This document shows, in pieces, positions 34,406 through 47,150 of a DNA stretch of 64,000 nt. Made by a program: the position numbers and the translations under genes. The stretch comes from Datisca glomerata (lineage: Eukaryota; Streptophyta; Magnoliopsida; Cucurbitales; Datiscaceae). Numbering within the stretch: position 1 is the stretch's first letter; every line of letters starts with the position of its first letter. The stretch covers positions 2,763,390 through 2,827,389 of the forward strand of contig QANY01000261.1 in the NCBI GenBank assembly GCA_003255025.1, given 5' to 3'. The notes below the pieces were generated by a model. It saw only the letters and a program-made list of their open reading frames with translations. It was not told the origin of the DNA and did not search any database.

Positions 34406-35337
34406 GATTACTGAAAAGAATAAATAAAGCAGTATAAAGAAATATTTTAGGAGAGTATGACCACTAGAATATCTTTCTTCCATGATGCATGATGCACTAG
34501 AGTATGATGCATGATGCAAATACTTAAATATTTTAAAAAATCCAATAAAAAATTTTTCTTCCACGATGTTACGATCAGCAACGATAGCTTGTATCATCTA
34601 ATGACAACATCCAAGCTACCTCATATCGCATCGAGACTCCTCTTGTTCGGTTAATGCTTATCAAGATGTCACTACATCTAGCTTTATCAATCACCAATGG
34701 TTTTGGTCACCATTGCCCCATTGTCTAGCCCCTATGAGGGATTCGAATGTGTTTTGGTCCAAGTGTTTAACAACCGCATCGGCTTTTAAGGTTTCCATGA
34801 ACTGACAGTTTATCTAGGAACGGTCCTGCTCACCACTTCCTTTACAACTTTTAGATTCTTAAGTAACTCGATGACTCAAAGCAACACGATTCTTAAGTTT
34901 CTCCCACTGAAAGATGAGATTCGGGTTTTTGTGAAATATCACAGGATTTTCTAAACCCTAATTGTTATCGCCTAGGGTTTCACAAACCCTAGTCATGACG
35001 CAGGGCATGGCAGCAAATAGCAGGAAGTGGCGTGGCATTGCAGTGACCGGTGACGGCGGCAGCAACAATGGTGATTTTTCAAGGCGGTGACGGATTACAT
35101 ACAATTTAAAAAAATACAACTTTTGCAAGAAAATAAATTACATAAAATCATATGCCTCAATTTCGGCGTACATCAATTCTAAAATTGAAAAACAAAATGC
35201 CTAAAGTGAAAAAATCAGGATCCATTCATAAAACACATTCAAAACTATTTCGAATCTACCATACAAAAATATTCCAATATCACAACATCTAACGATACAT
35301 ACGTTTAATCACTGAATATGCATAATCAAGAAATCAA
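34406..35337 (-). other. leader of second copia element
   Basis: Untranslated region between gag start and PBS in element sense. It contains AAACCCTAATT-type motifs and a short GC-rich stretch at about 35045-35090 (GGTGACGGCGGCAGC). No gene seen. Confidence 0.5.
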
Positions 35338-35350
35338 GGCTTTGACATCA
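35338..35350 (-). other. worn primer-binding site of second copia element
   Basis: In element sense TGATGTCAAAGCC matches 10 of 13 bases of the tRNA-Met PBS TGGTATCAGAGCC and lies two bases from an LTR end (TGTTGG on the plus strand at 35353). Spacing and orientation agree with the gag downstream. Confidence 0.65.
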
Positions 35351-35352
35351 AC

Positions 35353-36553
35353 TGTTGGATCAAGTTTTAAAATTTGAGGAAAAATATTTGAATTACGAAC
35401 GGTTCGTAGGTAGAATATCAAAAAAAATTACATCAACCTATTTAATCATATTAAATATTAAAACCATATATTTGATTATGCATACAAAGTTAAACGTATT
35501 CAAAATAGGTAGAAACAATTTATACCTTTATTGTATAGGAGAAATTCTGATTTGCTGGAATCCTATTAGCGGTCTCGCGTTCTCTGTTCTTCGTAAAACT
35601 CGAATCAGTCTTCACACCAACAATAATTCGTAGGATTTAGAAGTATATCTCAATTGGATGTTCATCATGAATTGATTCTAGGCTCTCAAAATAACTGTTC
35701 TCCTCCATAGATTTCAGGGCAAGCAGGGGAGGGAGAGAAACTATTTTCTGCTCTGTGTAATCACACACTGTGTAAGGGTTCGGGATGCAACCCTATTGCC
35801 ATCCCTTATATAATAATATAGAAATTTGCAAATTTACTTCTATATGTTAATTACCAAAAATTCACCCCTCAATCTTTACTATTGTAGAAAATTGCATATT
35901 TCCCTAGAGTCAATGTTGTGTCCAAATTCTTCAATCCAAATTGATAAATTAAATTGATATCTTATTTACTAATTATCCAATAATTAGAAAATAACCAATT
36001 AATTAATTTAGACATTAATTACTTGGTTTTCACTATTAAGTGACAACACCCATCACATATGGGTTCAGGAAATGTACCTTGATCCAAAACACGTTTTTGG
36101 TCTAATTGGTGTTATTTTTCATTCATATCCTTATAAGCTAAATGTGAGACCGAATGAACCCACACGAATAAAGTTATGGGACTCAAATGCTTGAAGAATT
36201 TATCTCCATAAATTCCCGACATATTTAATGCTCACAACTTACGACTCGACAATAGATTCTGATGCCGAATCAACTCTTGATTCATACGCGCTACATTTTC
36301 TGTTGGTGCAAATAAACACTTTTATTTCACGGTCCACAGAATATTTAACACATTACCCTTCGTGAATATAAGTAACAAGAGTGAAATGTAAAATTACCAT
36401 TTTACTACTCTTGTTATATTTCCTTACTCCTTTATTGACTATGAATAAGAAAGACATAAAAGTGAGTTGTCTCGTGCAATTCACCATGTCTTATTCAATG
36501 AATTATTTCATCGAGTACCTGACCAGGTTGATTTATTCACACACCCATCAATA
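35353..36553 (-). repeat. LTR (partial) of second copia element
   Basis: It starts TGTTGGATC next to the PBS. In element sense a TATATAAGGGATGG promoter-like box (complement of about 35805-35818) is followed by a leader with CTCCCTCCCCTGC. The outer end is not resolved, because at 36554 a 2.1-kb solo LTR interrupts it. No partner LTR is in the window. Confidence 0.6.
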
Positions 36554-38692
36554 TGCTGGTCGTTGCGGCGGAAGCGTGAAGGCGCGTGGTCTTTTAAAAA
36601 AAATAAACTTTTAAAAAATCAAATCTTTTAATGAAACAAAACTTGTGCACGCAACGATAACTAAATAAAAACTTTTATTGAAAAATCTTTTTCAATCAAT
36701 CACGATCCATTATATATTTATATGTTAAATCTACAACATACAAGGTTGAGAATCATATACATCTTATAATCTATATCAAGTGTCATTGCAAAAACTGATC
36801 GATCTTCCATTCCCACGAAATCGTTCCAATGATCAATAGACTCAGATCCACACCAAGATCTTCCAAGTTAGTCCTCAGTGCACTAGGACGTGTGTGTGCA
36901 TGTATAATATTACAAGACATTTTTCTGTCTCTAGATGTTTTCAACACATGAGTTCTAGAGATTTAATAATGACTTTAGGTAGACGATTCTCTAAAAGAAT
37001 TAGATGATTATTTTTTTTAGAGATTTGATTAACGTTTAACCACAGAAGAAAATCTCTCTGACAACAACAATGTTCTCAATTCAACTCTTGATTGATGAAT
37101 TGATAATCTAATTAACTGATTCTTTCCTCTTCTTTCAACCACTAAGGTCATTAAAATAAGTTATGTATATATTCTAGATAATGGCGTATCTTATTTTTAG
37201 GGATAAACTAAAATAATATTTAATTATAAAACTACCTATTGGAGTTGGACCCACTATAATTGTGTACAACTGCAGTGCCGTGTGACACTACAATGTTGCA
37301 CACTCACTACTGTAGTGTCACGTGACACCACAATAGTCCATGTCAACTTCTGATACCCTATCCGTGATTGACACGTGTCAATTACTGTGAATCAAATAAT
37401 TATTTTAATCAAATAATCATCTAGATATCAATAAATTCAAAATTAATAATCTGATTATCTTTATCAACTAACTTATATGTTATATTACAAATAACAGATT
37501 TAGTTGTTTTAAATTATTATCTAATAATAATTTAATTATCTAATTTCACAAATTAGATATTTTTTCTCACTATCGATAATTAAAAAATATTGATAAATAT
37601 TTATATATATAATTACCAAAAATCATATTTAAATATATAAAAAATTCAACTAATTATTTCTTAATTAATTAATCACACATAATTATGTACTTGCCCATGA
37701 ATAAAAATTCTTTTTGCAAGCTAGTCCTTTCTCATGCATGAAATACTCACATCCTAGACAGCGTAGTATAGAGGTTACTTGGGGACCATAGACCTATAAT
37801 CCCAAGCTCCAATAAATCAGATTATTAATTAAACTCTTTAATTAAATAATATTATTTATTAATTCTATTATTACTCCACTATAAATATGGAATTGCACTC
37901 TTAGAGATTATATAATGTATTTACAAAGTATTCTCATGTAGTCCACTAACATAATCATTTCATGTAGTTCTGTCCTCCAATTATTGGTTTGTAAATTAGA
38001 ACTGGTCAATAATATCATTTTACCCTTCTAATTAATTCTTGATCCTTAAGTACCATTAATCCACTAGTGAATGGCTAATATATAATCTTATTATAAATTT
38101 ACGCTTAATAACCATTTAGTTCTAGAACTAACACTTAAGAGAACCAATATACGATCCGTTAGGAAAGCTTAGATCTTAATCTTGTAAGACCATGTCCCCA
38201 GCCATTCACATTACTGAATCTCCAAAAATAAAAGTTACTAGCCTGATTAACAAACATACCTTAAGGAGTGAATCAAAAGATATAGTAGACATGCGTATAA
38301 GTTCATGGCTGCTCAGAATAAAGATATTAATTCACATCGGTCCTGTCATATATAAACTTATTATATAAAGTACTTTCACTAAGATGTCTATCCACATCAA
38401 TGATCTGGATCTTGATCACACGCGTTCATAATGCTTAGTGAACCGTACTAGCAACCATTCATTAAAGATTTCATACTTTAATATGTTGCTGATAATATTA
38501 TTCATTATCTATGATTTTAATTATCTTGTACTAATACAAGATCAAAGTCTCATTAATGAATATCAAATTTTCATATATTTATATAAATTATTCAATAATA
38601 ATTTAAAAGAACAATTATAAGAAAAATGCAATCCACTTTAAATTTCATATCAAAATATCAATAAACATATTTTGAGGGCATAACCCCCAACA
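36554..38692 (-). mobile_element. solo LTR, Angela/BARE-like copia (copy 1)
   Basis: It is homologous over its length to 59192-61303. In element sense it begins TGTTGGGGGTTATGCCCTC, like the TGTTGGAATTATGCCCTA start of BARE1/Angela LTRs, and ends in CAGCA. The length (2.14 kb) fits those long LTRs. The flanks CAATA (36549-36553) and CAAGA (38693-38697) match 4 of 5 and probably are the target duplication. No internal coding region is present, so it arose by LTR-LTR recombination. Confidence 0.8.
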
Positions 38693-39305
38693 CAAGAAAG
38701 TATAAGGTGATATTGTTGCATACTGCAATCTAATCACAAATTTTCATATTTTTGAATCACGCATCTTCAACATAGTTGAATCACGATCCCAACAACCGAG
38801 GTATTGTCCGGCAATTCGAACTCAGTCCTTGTGCATATCAAATATCATAACTAACTAGGTCAAGTTTCGTATTCACTCAGGATTAAGGTAATTATAAAAA
38901 TTCTCTTAACGTATAACAATTAGATTTAGAGTTGGATAAACGGCTTTGCTCTAAACTAATTGGTTACTAGTATATTCAACATGTTCCACAACATGACTAA
39001 GCCAACCGTTAGAGTCTCCACTCCCATGCCCCAAGACTGGCATCCTTTGGTTCAACCTAACACTCATAATCGAACTCGATTGCCCCGTCGATCCTAAGAC
39101 TGTGAATAACATTGTGAACTATTTCAGAAGAGTTTGTTTGGAAAACCTCTCAGTCTTTACTTTTGTTACGTTGACAATTATTTCAGGACTTGAGTAAATT
39201 ATAAACACACTTTAATTAATAGAAAAAATTCATTCATTCATTAAATTTAGTAATATAAAATGTCTGAGAAATAAATAAATACTCATAAATAGTTATTACA
39301 CCCTA
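38693..39305. other. intergenic or unresolved TE sequence, no gene seen
   Basis: Mixed-composition sequence between the solo LTR and the MULE transposase relic. It may include the remainder of the interrupted copia LTR or the 3' end of the MULE. Nothing specific could be identified. Confidence 0.45.
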
Positions 39306-39309
39306 TTTT

Positions 39310-41573
39310 ATGGACATAATTCCAATAGTACGAACCTTGCACATTGAATGGGTATTGGAATGCTGGTTGTTCGTGGGACGCACCCCTATCGTGTGTGCAC
39401 CTTGCATGTTAGAGATGCTGGATCATCAATATTATTGTCCGGCATCGTGGCATTCACATCATTTGGTAATTCTGGACACGTCCATTTGGTATGTCTAGTA
39501 TTCTTACAATGGCCACATCGACGAGTGGTTGGTCGTGCTTTACTCGAGCTGGCACCTTGGCTGCCCTTTGTCTTCATGATTACTGGGTCTTGAATGGGAC
39601 TCTTTTAATCTTTACACCATCCTCATGCTTCATATCATGTTTGTTGGTGACCTTCTCATTTCATAAGGTCTCATATTTTGCACACAGCATCCCAATCTCC
39701 ACTTTGGCTACTGTCGACCATGCACTTGACTTTGACGCAAAGTGAACAAGTCTTTTGACAGCTAGTTGGATGGAATTGTACCAACGCAATAGTATCTCAT
39801 TTGTATCCAGATGAGAAAGAATTGACTCGGTTGGTAGCATATTAATCTTCACAGTGATCCACCACCAGTCTTGTATGCACGTGCTTGGGATCTCTTGCAT
39901 ATGTTCAACTTTCATAACAATGAACATATGACGACATGGTATCCCCACTGATTCAAACTTGCCAAATTTGTACTTTGTGTACCAAGTAATTGGTCTCGTG
40001 TCACTACGTATGAGTCATTCGACATCGCAAACGTGACCAATGAATAATTTTGGACATCTCTATTATGTGTCAAAGCACAAACTATAAACGATGCCTCACT
40101 CGTGATCTCCTTACACACTCATTTTAACAGTTTATGTGTGAACACATTTACCGCGTGTTGCTCTAACGAATGCAAGTGAGTCTGAAGCACATGCATTTCA
40201 TTTGTCAACTTGAAATCGTCCAACCTCTCCTCGTGTCGAATACGTTCCAACGTCTTATCAAATTTTAGCACGAATTTAAATAGTTTATATCGGCGTTCAA
40301 CGAATCGGTAGAGATACACATTCATACTTTCAGATTGTTGCGTCGTTCTCATGAACGCAAAGAATTTTCCGTGTTGGAAGGGCTATGCCCAACGTTCACG
40401 CTTCACATCCCTATTCGAACTCTATCAAATGATCCCATCCCTATTCGAACTCCTCTTAACTGGGGACGTCAAATGAGACTCTCTTGAAGGCCTGTAGAAA
40501 ACTCAGGTTATGGACGTTTGATTGGGCATTTCGTTTGAGATTCCATGCATAAAGCCAATGATTGCAATTGTGGAGAAGCGTCTTGATTGCTTAACTCTCA
40601 CCTTATCGCCATCTGTAATGCACGATTGAGGCATCTTATTTTTCATGGCATTTAAGAAAGTCCTCAACACCCGTTGATAGATTTCCACGGTCTCATCAAC
40701 CAATAATGCTCAACCAAATACCGTAATCTTGTAGTGATTGTTCACACCAAGGAAAATCACGAGCGATATCTTGTATGCATTCATTTTGTAGGTCATATCG
40801 AAGGCCAATACATCACCGAAACAATGATAGTCAACTTGGCACGTTGAGTCTGCCCAGAAAAAATGTGCCATACGATTATCCGTGTCAATGTTGTATTTGC
40901 AATACATATTCAGATCAATCTCCAATGTCGCAGTAAAAATAGCAATAGCTACCTCTGAGTAAGTTTCGACTACCTGTGATTTTCACTGCTTGTCCATCTT
41001 ATTGTAAAGATCCATCTTTAAGAACCCCACATTCTCGTAATCGCTTGCTCGGACGACCATGTAATCAAACACTTGGCTTAGCCTGAGACCAACATTGTGC
41101 AATCATGTTGCCTGGGTCATGTCCACTTTATTCACTACTCTATTATGTCGAAAAAAGGGCACGTCCTGTGATGAGGCGGTGGGACGATTGTGCTTAGCTT
41201 CAAAATCTTTAACGACCCATTTTTTCATCTTTTTATCCAAGTTCATCCTAAAACAAGCATGACAATCAACCCTTGTCAAGCCTCTTGGTTCCCGCTTAGT
41301 GTCCTATCTGCCCATATATTTTTTCTCCCAGACTCCTTCTTTTGAGCAAACCCATCTCTGTAACACAATTTACACCTCTCTGTTCTTACGTTTATCATCT
41401 TTCCATACACTGAACCCAACATCGGCTATGTATGTATAGTAGAAATATTCGACCTCTTGTAATGTATCAAATTTATTATCAATGACATCCTCATTTCGCA
41501 TGTTTGCTAATATGGATGAACTCGGTCACGTACTCTTCTCACCCAGGTTTATGGATATATAAGGACGACTCAT
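39310..41573 (-). pseudogene. FAR1-type MULE transposase (relic)
   Basis: It reads on the minus strand from an ATG at 41571-41573 (MSRPYISINLGEKST, then a stop). FAR1 DNA-binding domain: FDTLQEVEYFYYTYIADVGF, about 41480-41410. MULE catalytic domain: FWADST, DVLAFDMTYKMNAY and VIFLGVNNH at 40870-40730, then MVDETVEIY and SCITDGDK; the FDxTY and TDGD acidic residues are retained. TTQQSESMNVYLYRFVERR and LHSLEQHAVNVFTHK follow at 40352-40119, a SWIM finger (GIPCRHMFIVMK) at about 39945, and a C-terminal zinc knuckle (RRCGHCKNTRHTKWTCPE) at about 39510. Length and order match FAR1-related sequences and Jittery-type Mutator transposases. Stops and frameshifts in every part make it inactive. Confidence 0.88.
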
Positions 41574-41875
41574 TTTTTATGATGCTTAATTATATTGAAA
41601 TACGCCATATAACTTACACATAATCTTAAAAAATTAAAGAAAACTAAACAAACATTGCCTTTTCGGTATAGCCGACCACTTAGTTAGAGTTGAAAATTGA
41701 TGATCCAAATAAATAAATTAAAGGTTCAATTGTATTTGAAGTTTAGAGCAATTGAGAAGTAGTGAGAATGTGTTTAGTTGAGTGAAAAAATGATTCTTAA
41801 AGATAGTTTATGAAGAGTAATTACCCTTATTAATCACACAACAACCAGACACCAACCAGCTACCAACTAAAAAGT
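41574..41875. other. upstream region of MULE transposase, no gene seen
   Basis: AT-rich sequence 5' of the transposase start. It holds no recognisable terminal inverted repeat. Confidence 0.45.
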
Positions 41876-41879
41876 CAAA

Positions 41880-42330
41880 CGAGAGTTAGGCGATTAGGAT
41901 CTAAAAGCCACTAGGGAGTTCCTAATCGTCGATCATCCTAGTGAAAGACCATTGATGAATGGAGTTTGGGGACTCTTGGTCATTCTTGGGCTCCAAACGC
42001 CAGACACACAAGCGTTTGAAGGCCCCAATCACCATTCATAATGGTGAAACACCGTTGAGGTTATGAATGGTGTTTGGGGCTTCCTGGTCCTTTTTGGGCC
42101 CCAAACACCATTCATAATGGTGAAATGCCATTGAGGAATGGCGTTTGGGGCCTCATGCTCCTTTTTGGGCCCCAAACGGCTGTCTGTCTGGCAATCGGGG
42201 CAAAAAAAACCAGGTGTCCCTAAACGCTATTATATAATGGTGAAACGCCATTGTTGAATAGAGTTCGAGGCTCTCCTTGGCCCTTTTGGGTCCCAAATAC
42301 CAGTCACACAGGCGTTCAAATCTTTCCTGA
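41880..42330. repeat. hairpin-rich tandem repeat, GCGTTTGGGGC type
   Basis: Imperfect tandem units carry GAATGGYGTTTGGGGC and GGGCCCCAAACRCC. The TTTTTGGGCC core recurs at 42091 and 42162 (71-bp step), with older copies at about 41982 and 42280. Each unit can fold. The best is 42061-42080 (TTATGAATGGTGTTTGGGGC) against 42098-42117, a perfect 20-bp match around a 17-base loop. GGCGATTAG at 41891 also appears in the minisatellite at 48.3 kb. Confidence 0.85.
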
Positions 42331-42406
42331 CTGTGCGGCTTATTTAATTTGTTGTGCTTTTCTTCATTATTCTCCTACAAATTTCTAATCAATCGGGGAA
42401 TCGTCA

Positions 42407-42703
42407 AATGCAAAGTATGATATAAATCTGGGTAAAGAAGGGAAAGGCTTTTCCAATGGGGTTGATATGTATATTGATGATGATAATGAAGAAGAAGATG
42501 AGGAGGAAGAAGATACTAGGCTCACTAGTATACATGAACTTGGAGAAGAGATCATTGTTCAACCTGGATATGATCCTTCAAAGAAGGGAGATAGAGAGTG
42601 GTATTATGCTTCAGTGAAGATTAAGAAAGTCATCCTTGAAAAGTCAAGCTTCTGGGGTGGTGGAAATTCGAAGGAGTATAGTATGCTTCCTAGGCATGCT
42701 TGA
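42407..42703 (+). CDS. unknown acidic ORF, possible gene fragment
   Basis: Open from about 42407 with an ATG at 42467; stop at 42701. It reads KYDINLGKEGKGFSNGVD, an acidic run (DDDNEEEDEEEED), then LGEEIIVQPGYDPSKKGDRE and SVKIKKVILEKSSFWGG. The second half looks protein-like, with balanced composition and few low-complexity runs, but I do not recognise the family. It lies between the hairpin repeats and the 3' end of the PMD gene, on the opposite strand. It may be a captured exon. Confidence 0.35.
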   Translation, partial: NAKYDINLGKEGKGFSNGVDMYIDDDNEEEDEEEEDTRLTSIHELGEEIIVQPGYDPSKKGDREWYYASVKIKKVILEKSSFWGGGNSKEYSMLPRHA

Positions 42704-44097
42704 AAGTGCAGACCCTTGGAAAGCCAAGCTTCTATTTTCTTATGGAGGTCCCTCTATCTGTTTCTATTAAACAGTAAATGTGATAGAGATCTATGTTTTG
42801 CAGATTTTTAGAAAGTTTAAGGATTAAAAGTCAATTTTTTCACAACATGTCCAACCAAATGCAACTAGTATTTAACAAATTTAAAAATACAGTCAACAAA
42901 CTTTGAATCAAGTTTAAAATTCAAACAAACTATTAAAAGTTCATATAAACTTTGACAAAGCGTCATGGTGCAACTTTTTTCTTTTGCGACAAAACATCAT
43001 GTGAATGCTTTGTACGACCTTCATGTTCTCGTTCCGATTCAGTATCTTAATCGGAGTCATCATCATGGTCGCCTTCCTAATCATTAACTAAATCTTCATC
43101 ATTGTCATCATGACCTTCATCATCACCCCCATCCTGCATGCTTGAGTTTTATACATTTGCAGGCATCTTTACAACTTTGCCTACAAGTGTACATACTCAA
43201 AATCTCAGCTAAGAGTTAATTTAAATATTTTCATTTCAAACAGAAAAAAAATATAGTAAGTTTACAATTTCCTTTTTTTCTTCATTGATGCTTTGGCCTT
43301 CATCATCGCCTCACGTGCGCTCAACATTTTCTCGAAGAACAGCCTGTTGAGACTGTTAATCATGCACATCATGCTTGCCGCGCATGCCGTCGGCACCTTC
43401 ATTATCTGAATTACGCGTTAATGTGGTATTTAATGATTAACTAATAAATATTAACATCTTAACTCATATAATCGACATCAGTTGATGGAAGACCCCAGAC
43501 CAGAAAATTGTTTCGAATGTCAACCAACTCAGTACCACCATCTAGGAGTGGTAACTAAATCTTCCACGGTGGTAGTGGGATGTCAGCCACTATTATATCA
43601 TCAATGGTCGCTCTAGCCGACCCTAATGCTCCTAGTGTCATTTGTGATTGTTGTGGTTGCTGGTGCTGCAGCCTATACCAAGTAGATTACAAATTTACAT
43701 TGTATAGTAAAATGAGTAATCTCTTATATTTAAAAACCACTTAGAGACGTTTAGCACCTGCGAAGATGAAGATGCCCCATCATAGTTGTAAGACAACCAT
43801 TTTTTTAGAATTCATCATAAGTATCTTCGTCATCGTCATCTACATCATCAATGAAGTGTGTCGCTCTGAAACCTCCAAGATCACCAGTTAGATCCTTTAT
43901 GGTGGATGGTTGATCACATAACATTAAAGCTGGGGTCTGTATGGGATGTGCGGCGTCTCAGTTCCCAACCTCTACCGTGAGACGCACTCACCTAAGTACC
44001 ATGCTCTTTCAGCATGTCCTTACAACAAGATTCTCATGGTGGTAGGAGGTATATTGTCGATGTGATAGTCAGTAAAGTTTGTACGTTGTCCGATGAG

Positions 44098-45305
44098 TGT
44101 ATTTCATAATCACATTTTAGATAATCTTAATTTTAATTTTATTAGTTCTTTGAGTTTTATTATTTGATATATGTTTGTTTTACTCTAGTTTTGTAGGTAA
44201 GATATTCTAGTGCATTTGGATTGATTCGAAAAGATTTGGAAGGTAAAAATACAGATAAATCATAAAAAATGAACCTGAATAGAAGGGCTAGAGTAGCCAC
44301 ACTGGCAGGCAGTAGGCCAGCGCCGCGACGCTGGGCGCTAAGAAATTATACAAAAATCCAGTGCCACATCGTTGGCTTCCAGCGCCATGACGCTGGCGCG
44401 ATAATAATTTTGTTATTTTTTATTTGTACTCCAATAGATTATTTGAGGGTTTGTGGGGTTTTTATCGATGTGAGAGGCAAAGGAGAAAGCTCTTGGAGAG
44501 GAAAACAAGAAGATTGAACCCTGAATCGGATCTCAACTTCAATTTCATCCTCAAATCTAGTTTTTCTTCTCTCTTTTCTCTATGTTCATGAATATTAGTA
44601 GGACATTTTCTTATTTTATATGTTCTAAATTTTCTTATTTCGAGTTACGATGTAGCCAAACCATGATTGTTCATATATTTTGATTTTTAATTCAATCAGT
44701 GTTTATTCAGTATTATTGAGTGTTATAATCTGTTCTTAATGATTGTGCTCGCCAACTATTACATGATTTTAGATTTAATTCTAAGATTGAGAAGTGATGC
44801 TTAAATTTACTCTTTATAACACCATTAGAATTCATAAGTTAGAGATAATTATGGATCTAGTGTAGAAATTATAATTTCTTGTGCTTAATGAGTTTCAATT
44901 TATTTAATCTTCACAGAGATATGAGATTAGTATTTTTATTCATTGTTTCGATACTTGAGAAAGATTGACAATTACATTAAAGAAATTCACTATCAATAAT
45001 TTGATAAACATTGATTGATTAAGTTTTAGAATTTAGAGCATGTTTGGTTTGGTAAAATCGAAAACCCTAGAGCTTTTAACTATTCAAATTTGAACTATTT
45101 TATCTTTATCAAATATTTATCATTTTAGTTTAATTAGAATTTTAGCTTAGTTAAAACTCCCAACTTTTTCGTCATTCTCAATTAGAATTAAGGTTTAGTT
45201 GATTTCAATACTTAATATCAATAAATCCTATGGATGGTACTCTATTTCATAGAATTTTATTGCTTGACAACGATAGTGTCAACTTGCACAAGAAAAATCG
45301 TAACA
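44098..45305 (+). repeat. Athila 5' LTR
   Basis: It runs from TGTATTTCATAATC to TCGTAACA. It holds two GC-rich palindromes typical of Athila LTRs: CCAGCGCCGCGACGCTGG at about 44319 and CCAGCGCCATGACGCTGG at about 44378. Confidence 0.75.
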
Positions 45306-45311
45306 AGTTTT

Positions 45312-45329
45312 TGGCGCCGTTACCGGGGA
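45312..45329 (+). other. Athila primer-binding site (tRNA-Asp type)
   Basis: TGGCGCCGTTACCGGGGA differs at one base from the Athila PBS TGGCGCCGTTGCCGGGGA, and lies six bases after the LTR end. Confidence 0.9.
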
Positions 45330-45529
45330 TTGTTTTTGTTTATGGATATTAAAGTTACATATCCTTAATTTTACTTCGATTCTTAATTTTTTTTTATTTA
45401 CAATTTTTTACAATTTTAAATTTACAGGTGTTTTCTAAGGTGTATGAGAAAATTTGGAAACGAAATCTTGACTCTCCTAAATTTGGAATTTGAGTGAACT
45501 TGTTGTCGTAGTAGAAAAGTGAGAATATA

Positions 45530-45715
45530 AGCTTCTAACCAACCTCAAGAAAACATGGAATATCCTAGAGAAAATCTTGAAATTGTGAACAACCAGAAGA
45601 AACGGGCAATTCGGGACTACGCTATGCCAATGGTCAATGAGACAGCGTCTGTCATTCAACGCCATATTATTAATGACACCCCAAGGATTCCAATTGATCT
45701 GCAAGTTAAAAAATA
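45530..45715 (+). pseudogene. Athila Gag N-terminus (fragment)
   Basis: It reads NQPQENMEYPRENLE and then KKRAIRDYAMPMVN, followed by SVIQRHIIN. The RxLRDYAxP block starts Athila gag proteins. It ends at a stop near 45714 and then at the element break. Confidence 0.7.
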
Positions 45716-46699
45716 AATAGTTTTTCAGTAAAATATTATTCATACTCAAGGGGGATATAAGAATTGATAGAATAAAACACATATCGAAGTTTAACACGAA
45801 ATGCTTTTAGACAGTGACCAACATCCCTTGTTCCTGACTCAGTGTCTATCCAACGTGCTACTCTCGGGAACGTGTCTGGACCACCCAATGGTCTACTCAG
45901 TGTCAAACACGGAAAGTACTCACAAGCCCATACCTCTCATGCTCTCCAGAAACCCCCAGTCCCTACACTTTTGCCGTGGCATAAAGCGTCCATATTGCAA
46001 AACAATACGGACAACGTTGAACCACCCCAATTATACTCTCATATCTCATTGATTTTTTAAGGCTAGGGAGGAAGTACAAATAAATTTTGTTGCTCTTGTG
46101 GTAAAAAATGTACTACGCAAGAGCACCAGAAGAAAAACTCTCGTCAAAATTTTCTCCTTCTTAGGAGTAGTACACTAGTAATTAACATAATTATTAAAAA
46201 TCCATTGATAACTTACTTTTTTCTTTATTATCCGACAACGGTTTGTTAACTAGCTTCCGCAATGCCTTCTTGTTGTTGTAGAGTTCCAAATCATAGTCTA
46301 GTTGTCGATCATCGACTTTCAGGCCGGTAATCATAGCAAAGTCCAATGGGTCATTGTCATCTCACCCAGTTTATCTATATGAAAGGTGTAGGTTGTATCC
46401 CATCATTTCTTAGCTAGGCTTTTCAATAGGACATGATCCATTTGACCATTTTTTCAATATAGTTATAAAGTACCTAAACCCGGAAGTATCAACATTCATT
46501 TTCACATTTTCAGGAAGCCTACTGTACCACCAAGCTACTAGTGTAGTGTTCCCAAAATCACGTACACCAAGATCATAGAACTTAGCCTAGGAAATCAAAA
46601 TTTAAGTCAAGACTCAGTGAAAACAAAGTGTGAAGAAAGATGTATTACATAGGAAAAAATGTCAAAGAGAGCAATGACAATAATTTGTAATCCTTATTG

Positions 46700-47150
46700 T
46701 GACATTTCGTCGAACACCTTACGAGCACATAAACATACACTATAATTTTTCATCTGAAACATATATCGCTAACAATAATCATACATTTCTAGAAGCAACT
46801 CATTAAAATCACCCAATTTTCAAAATGATTCAAGTATCTATTTGGTGCTATAACACTATAACACATCACAACCAATTTTTTTGTTAAAGAAACTTATATT
46901 TTTTTCCTTGGATGGTATATAGCATTTCATCGAACATATTAACGTAATATGACTATAGTATAGACCACAATGTGGAATTTTATCAAAAACCTTACGGACA
47001 ATGATAAAAATACGCAATATAATTCGTTATGACATTTCATCGAAAACTTTACGGGCGCTCAAGAAAATACTATAGTTTTCCATCCAAGACATATCTTTCT
47101 ACCAACAACCATACATTTATACAATCATCACATAAAAACACTCAATTTCC
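46700..47150. repeat. intronic diverged repeats with CATTTCRTCGAA
   Basis: A block starting GACATTTCRTCGAA occurs at 46701 and 47031; a shorter copy (AGCATTTCATCGAA) lies at 46921. Each is followed by text such as CTTACGRGC, then ACTATARTTTTYCATC and CATACATTT. They fall between the first and second PMD exons. Confidence 0.7.

Larger units (their letters stand above)
44098..45720 (+). mobile_element. Athila-type gypsy fragment (LTR, PBS, gag start)
   Basis: A 1.2-kb LTR is followed by an Athila-type PBS and by gag text, after which the element stops. It sits inside the PMD gene: PMD text is interrupted on both sides. The 3' LTR and pol are absent, so the fragment was truncated after insertion. 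The right limit is approximate. Confidence 0.8.

Noticed and set aside
45801..46060. Two plus-strand open frames of 72-83 codons
   Set aside because: They lie antisense to the PMD exon block reading WACEYFPCL and FPRVARWIDT on the minus strand, which explains the higher GC content and openness.
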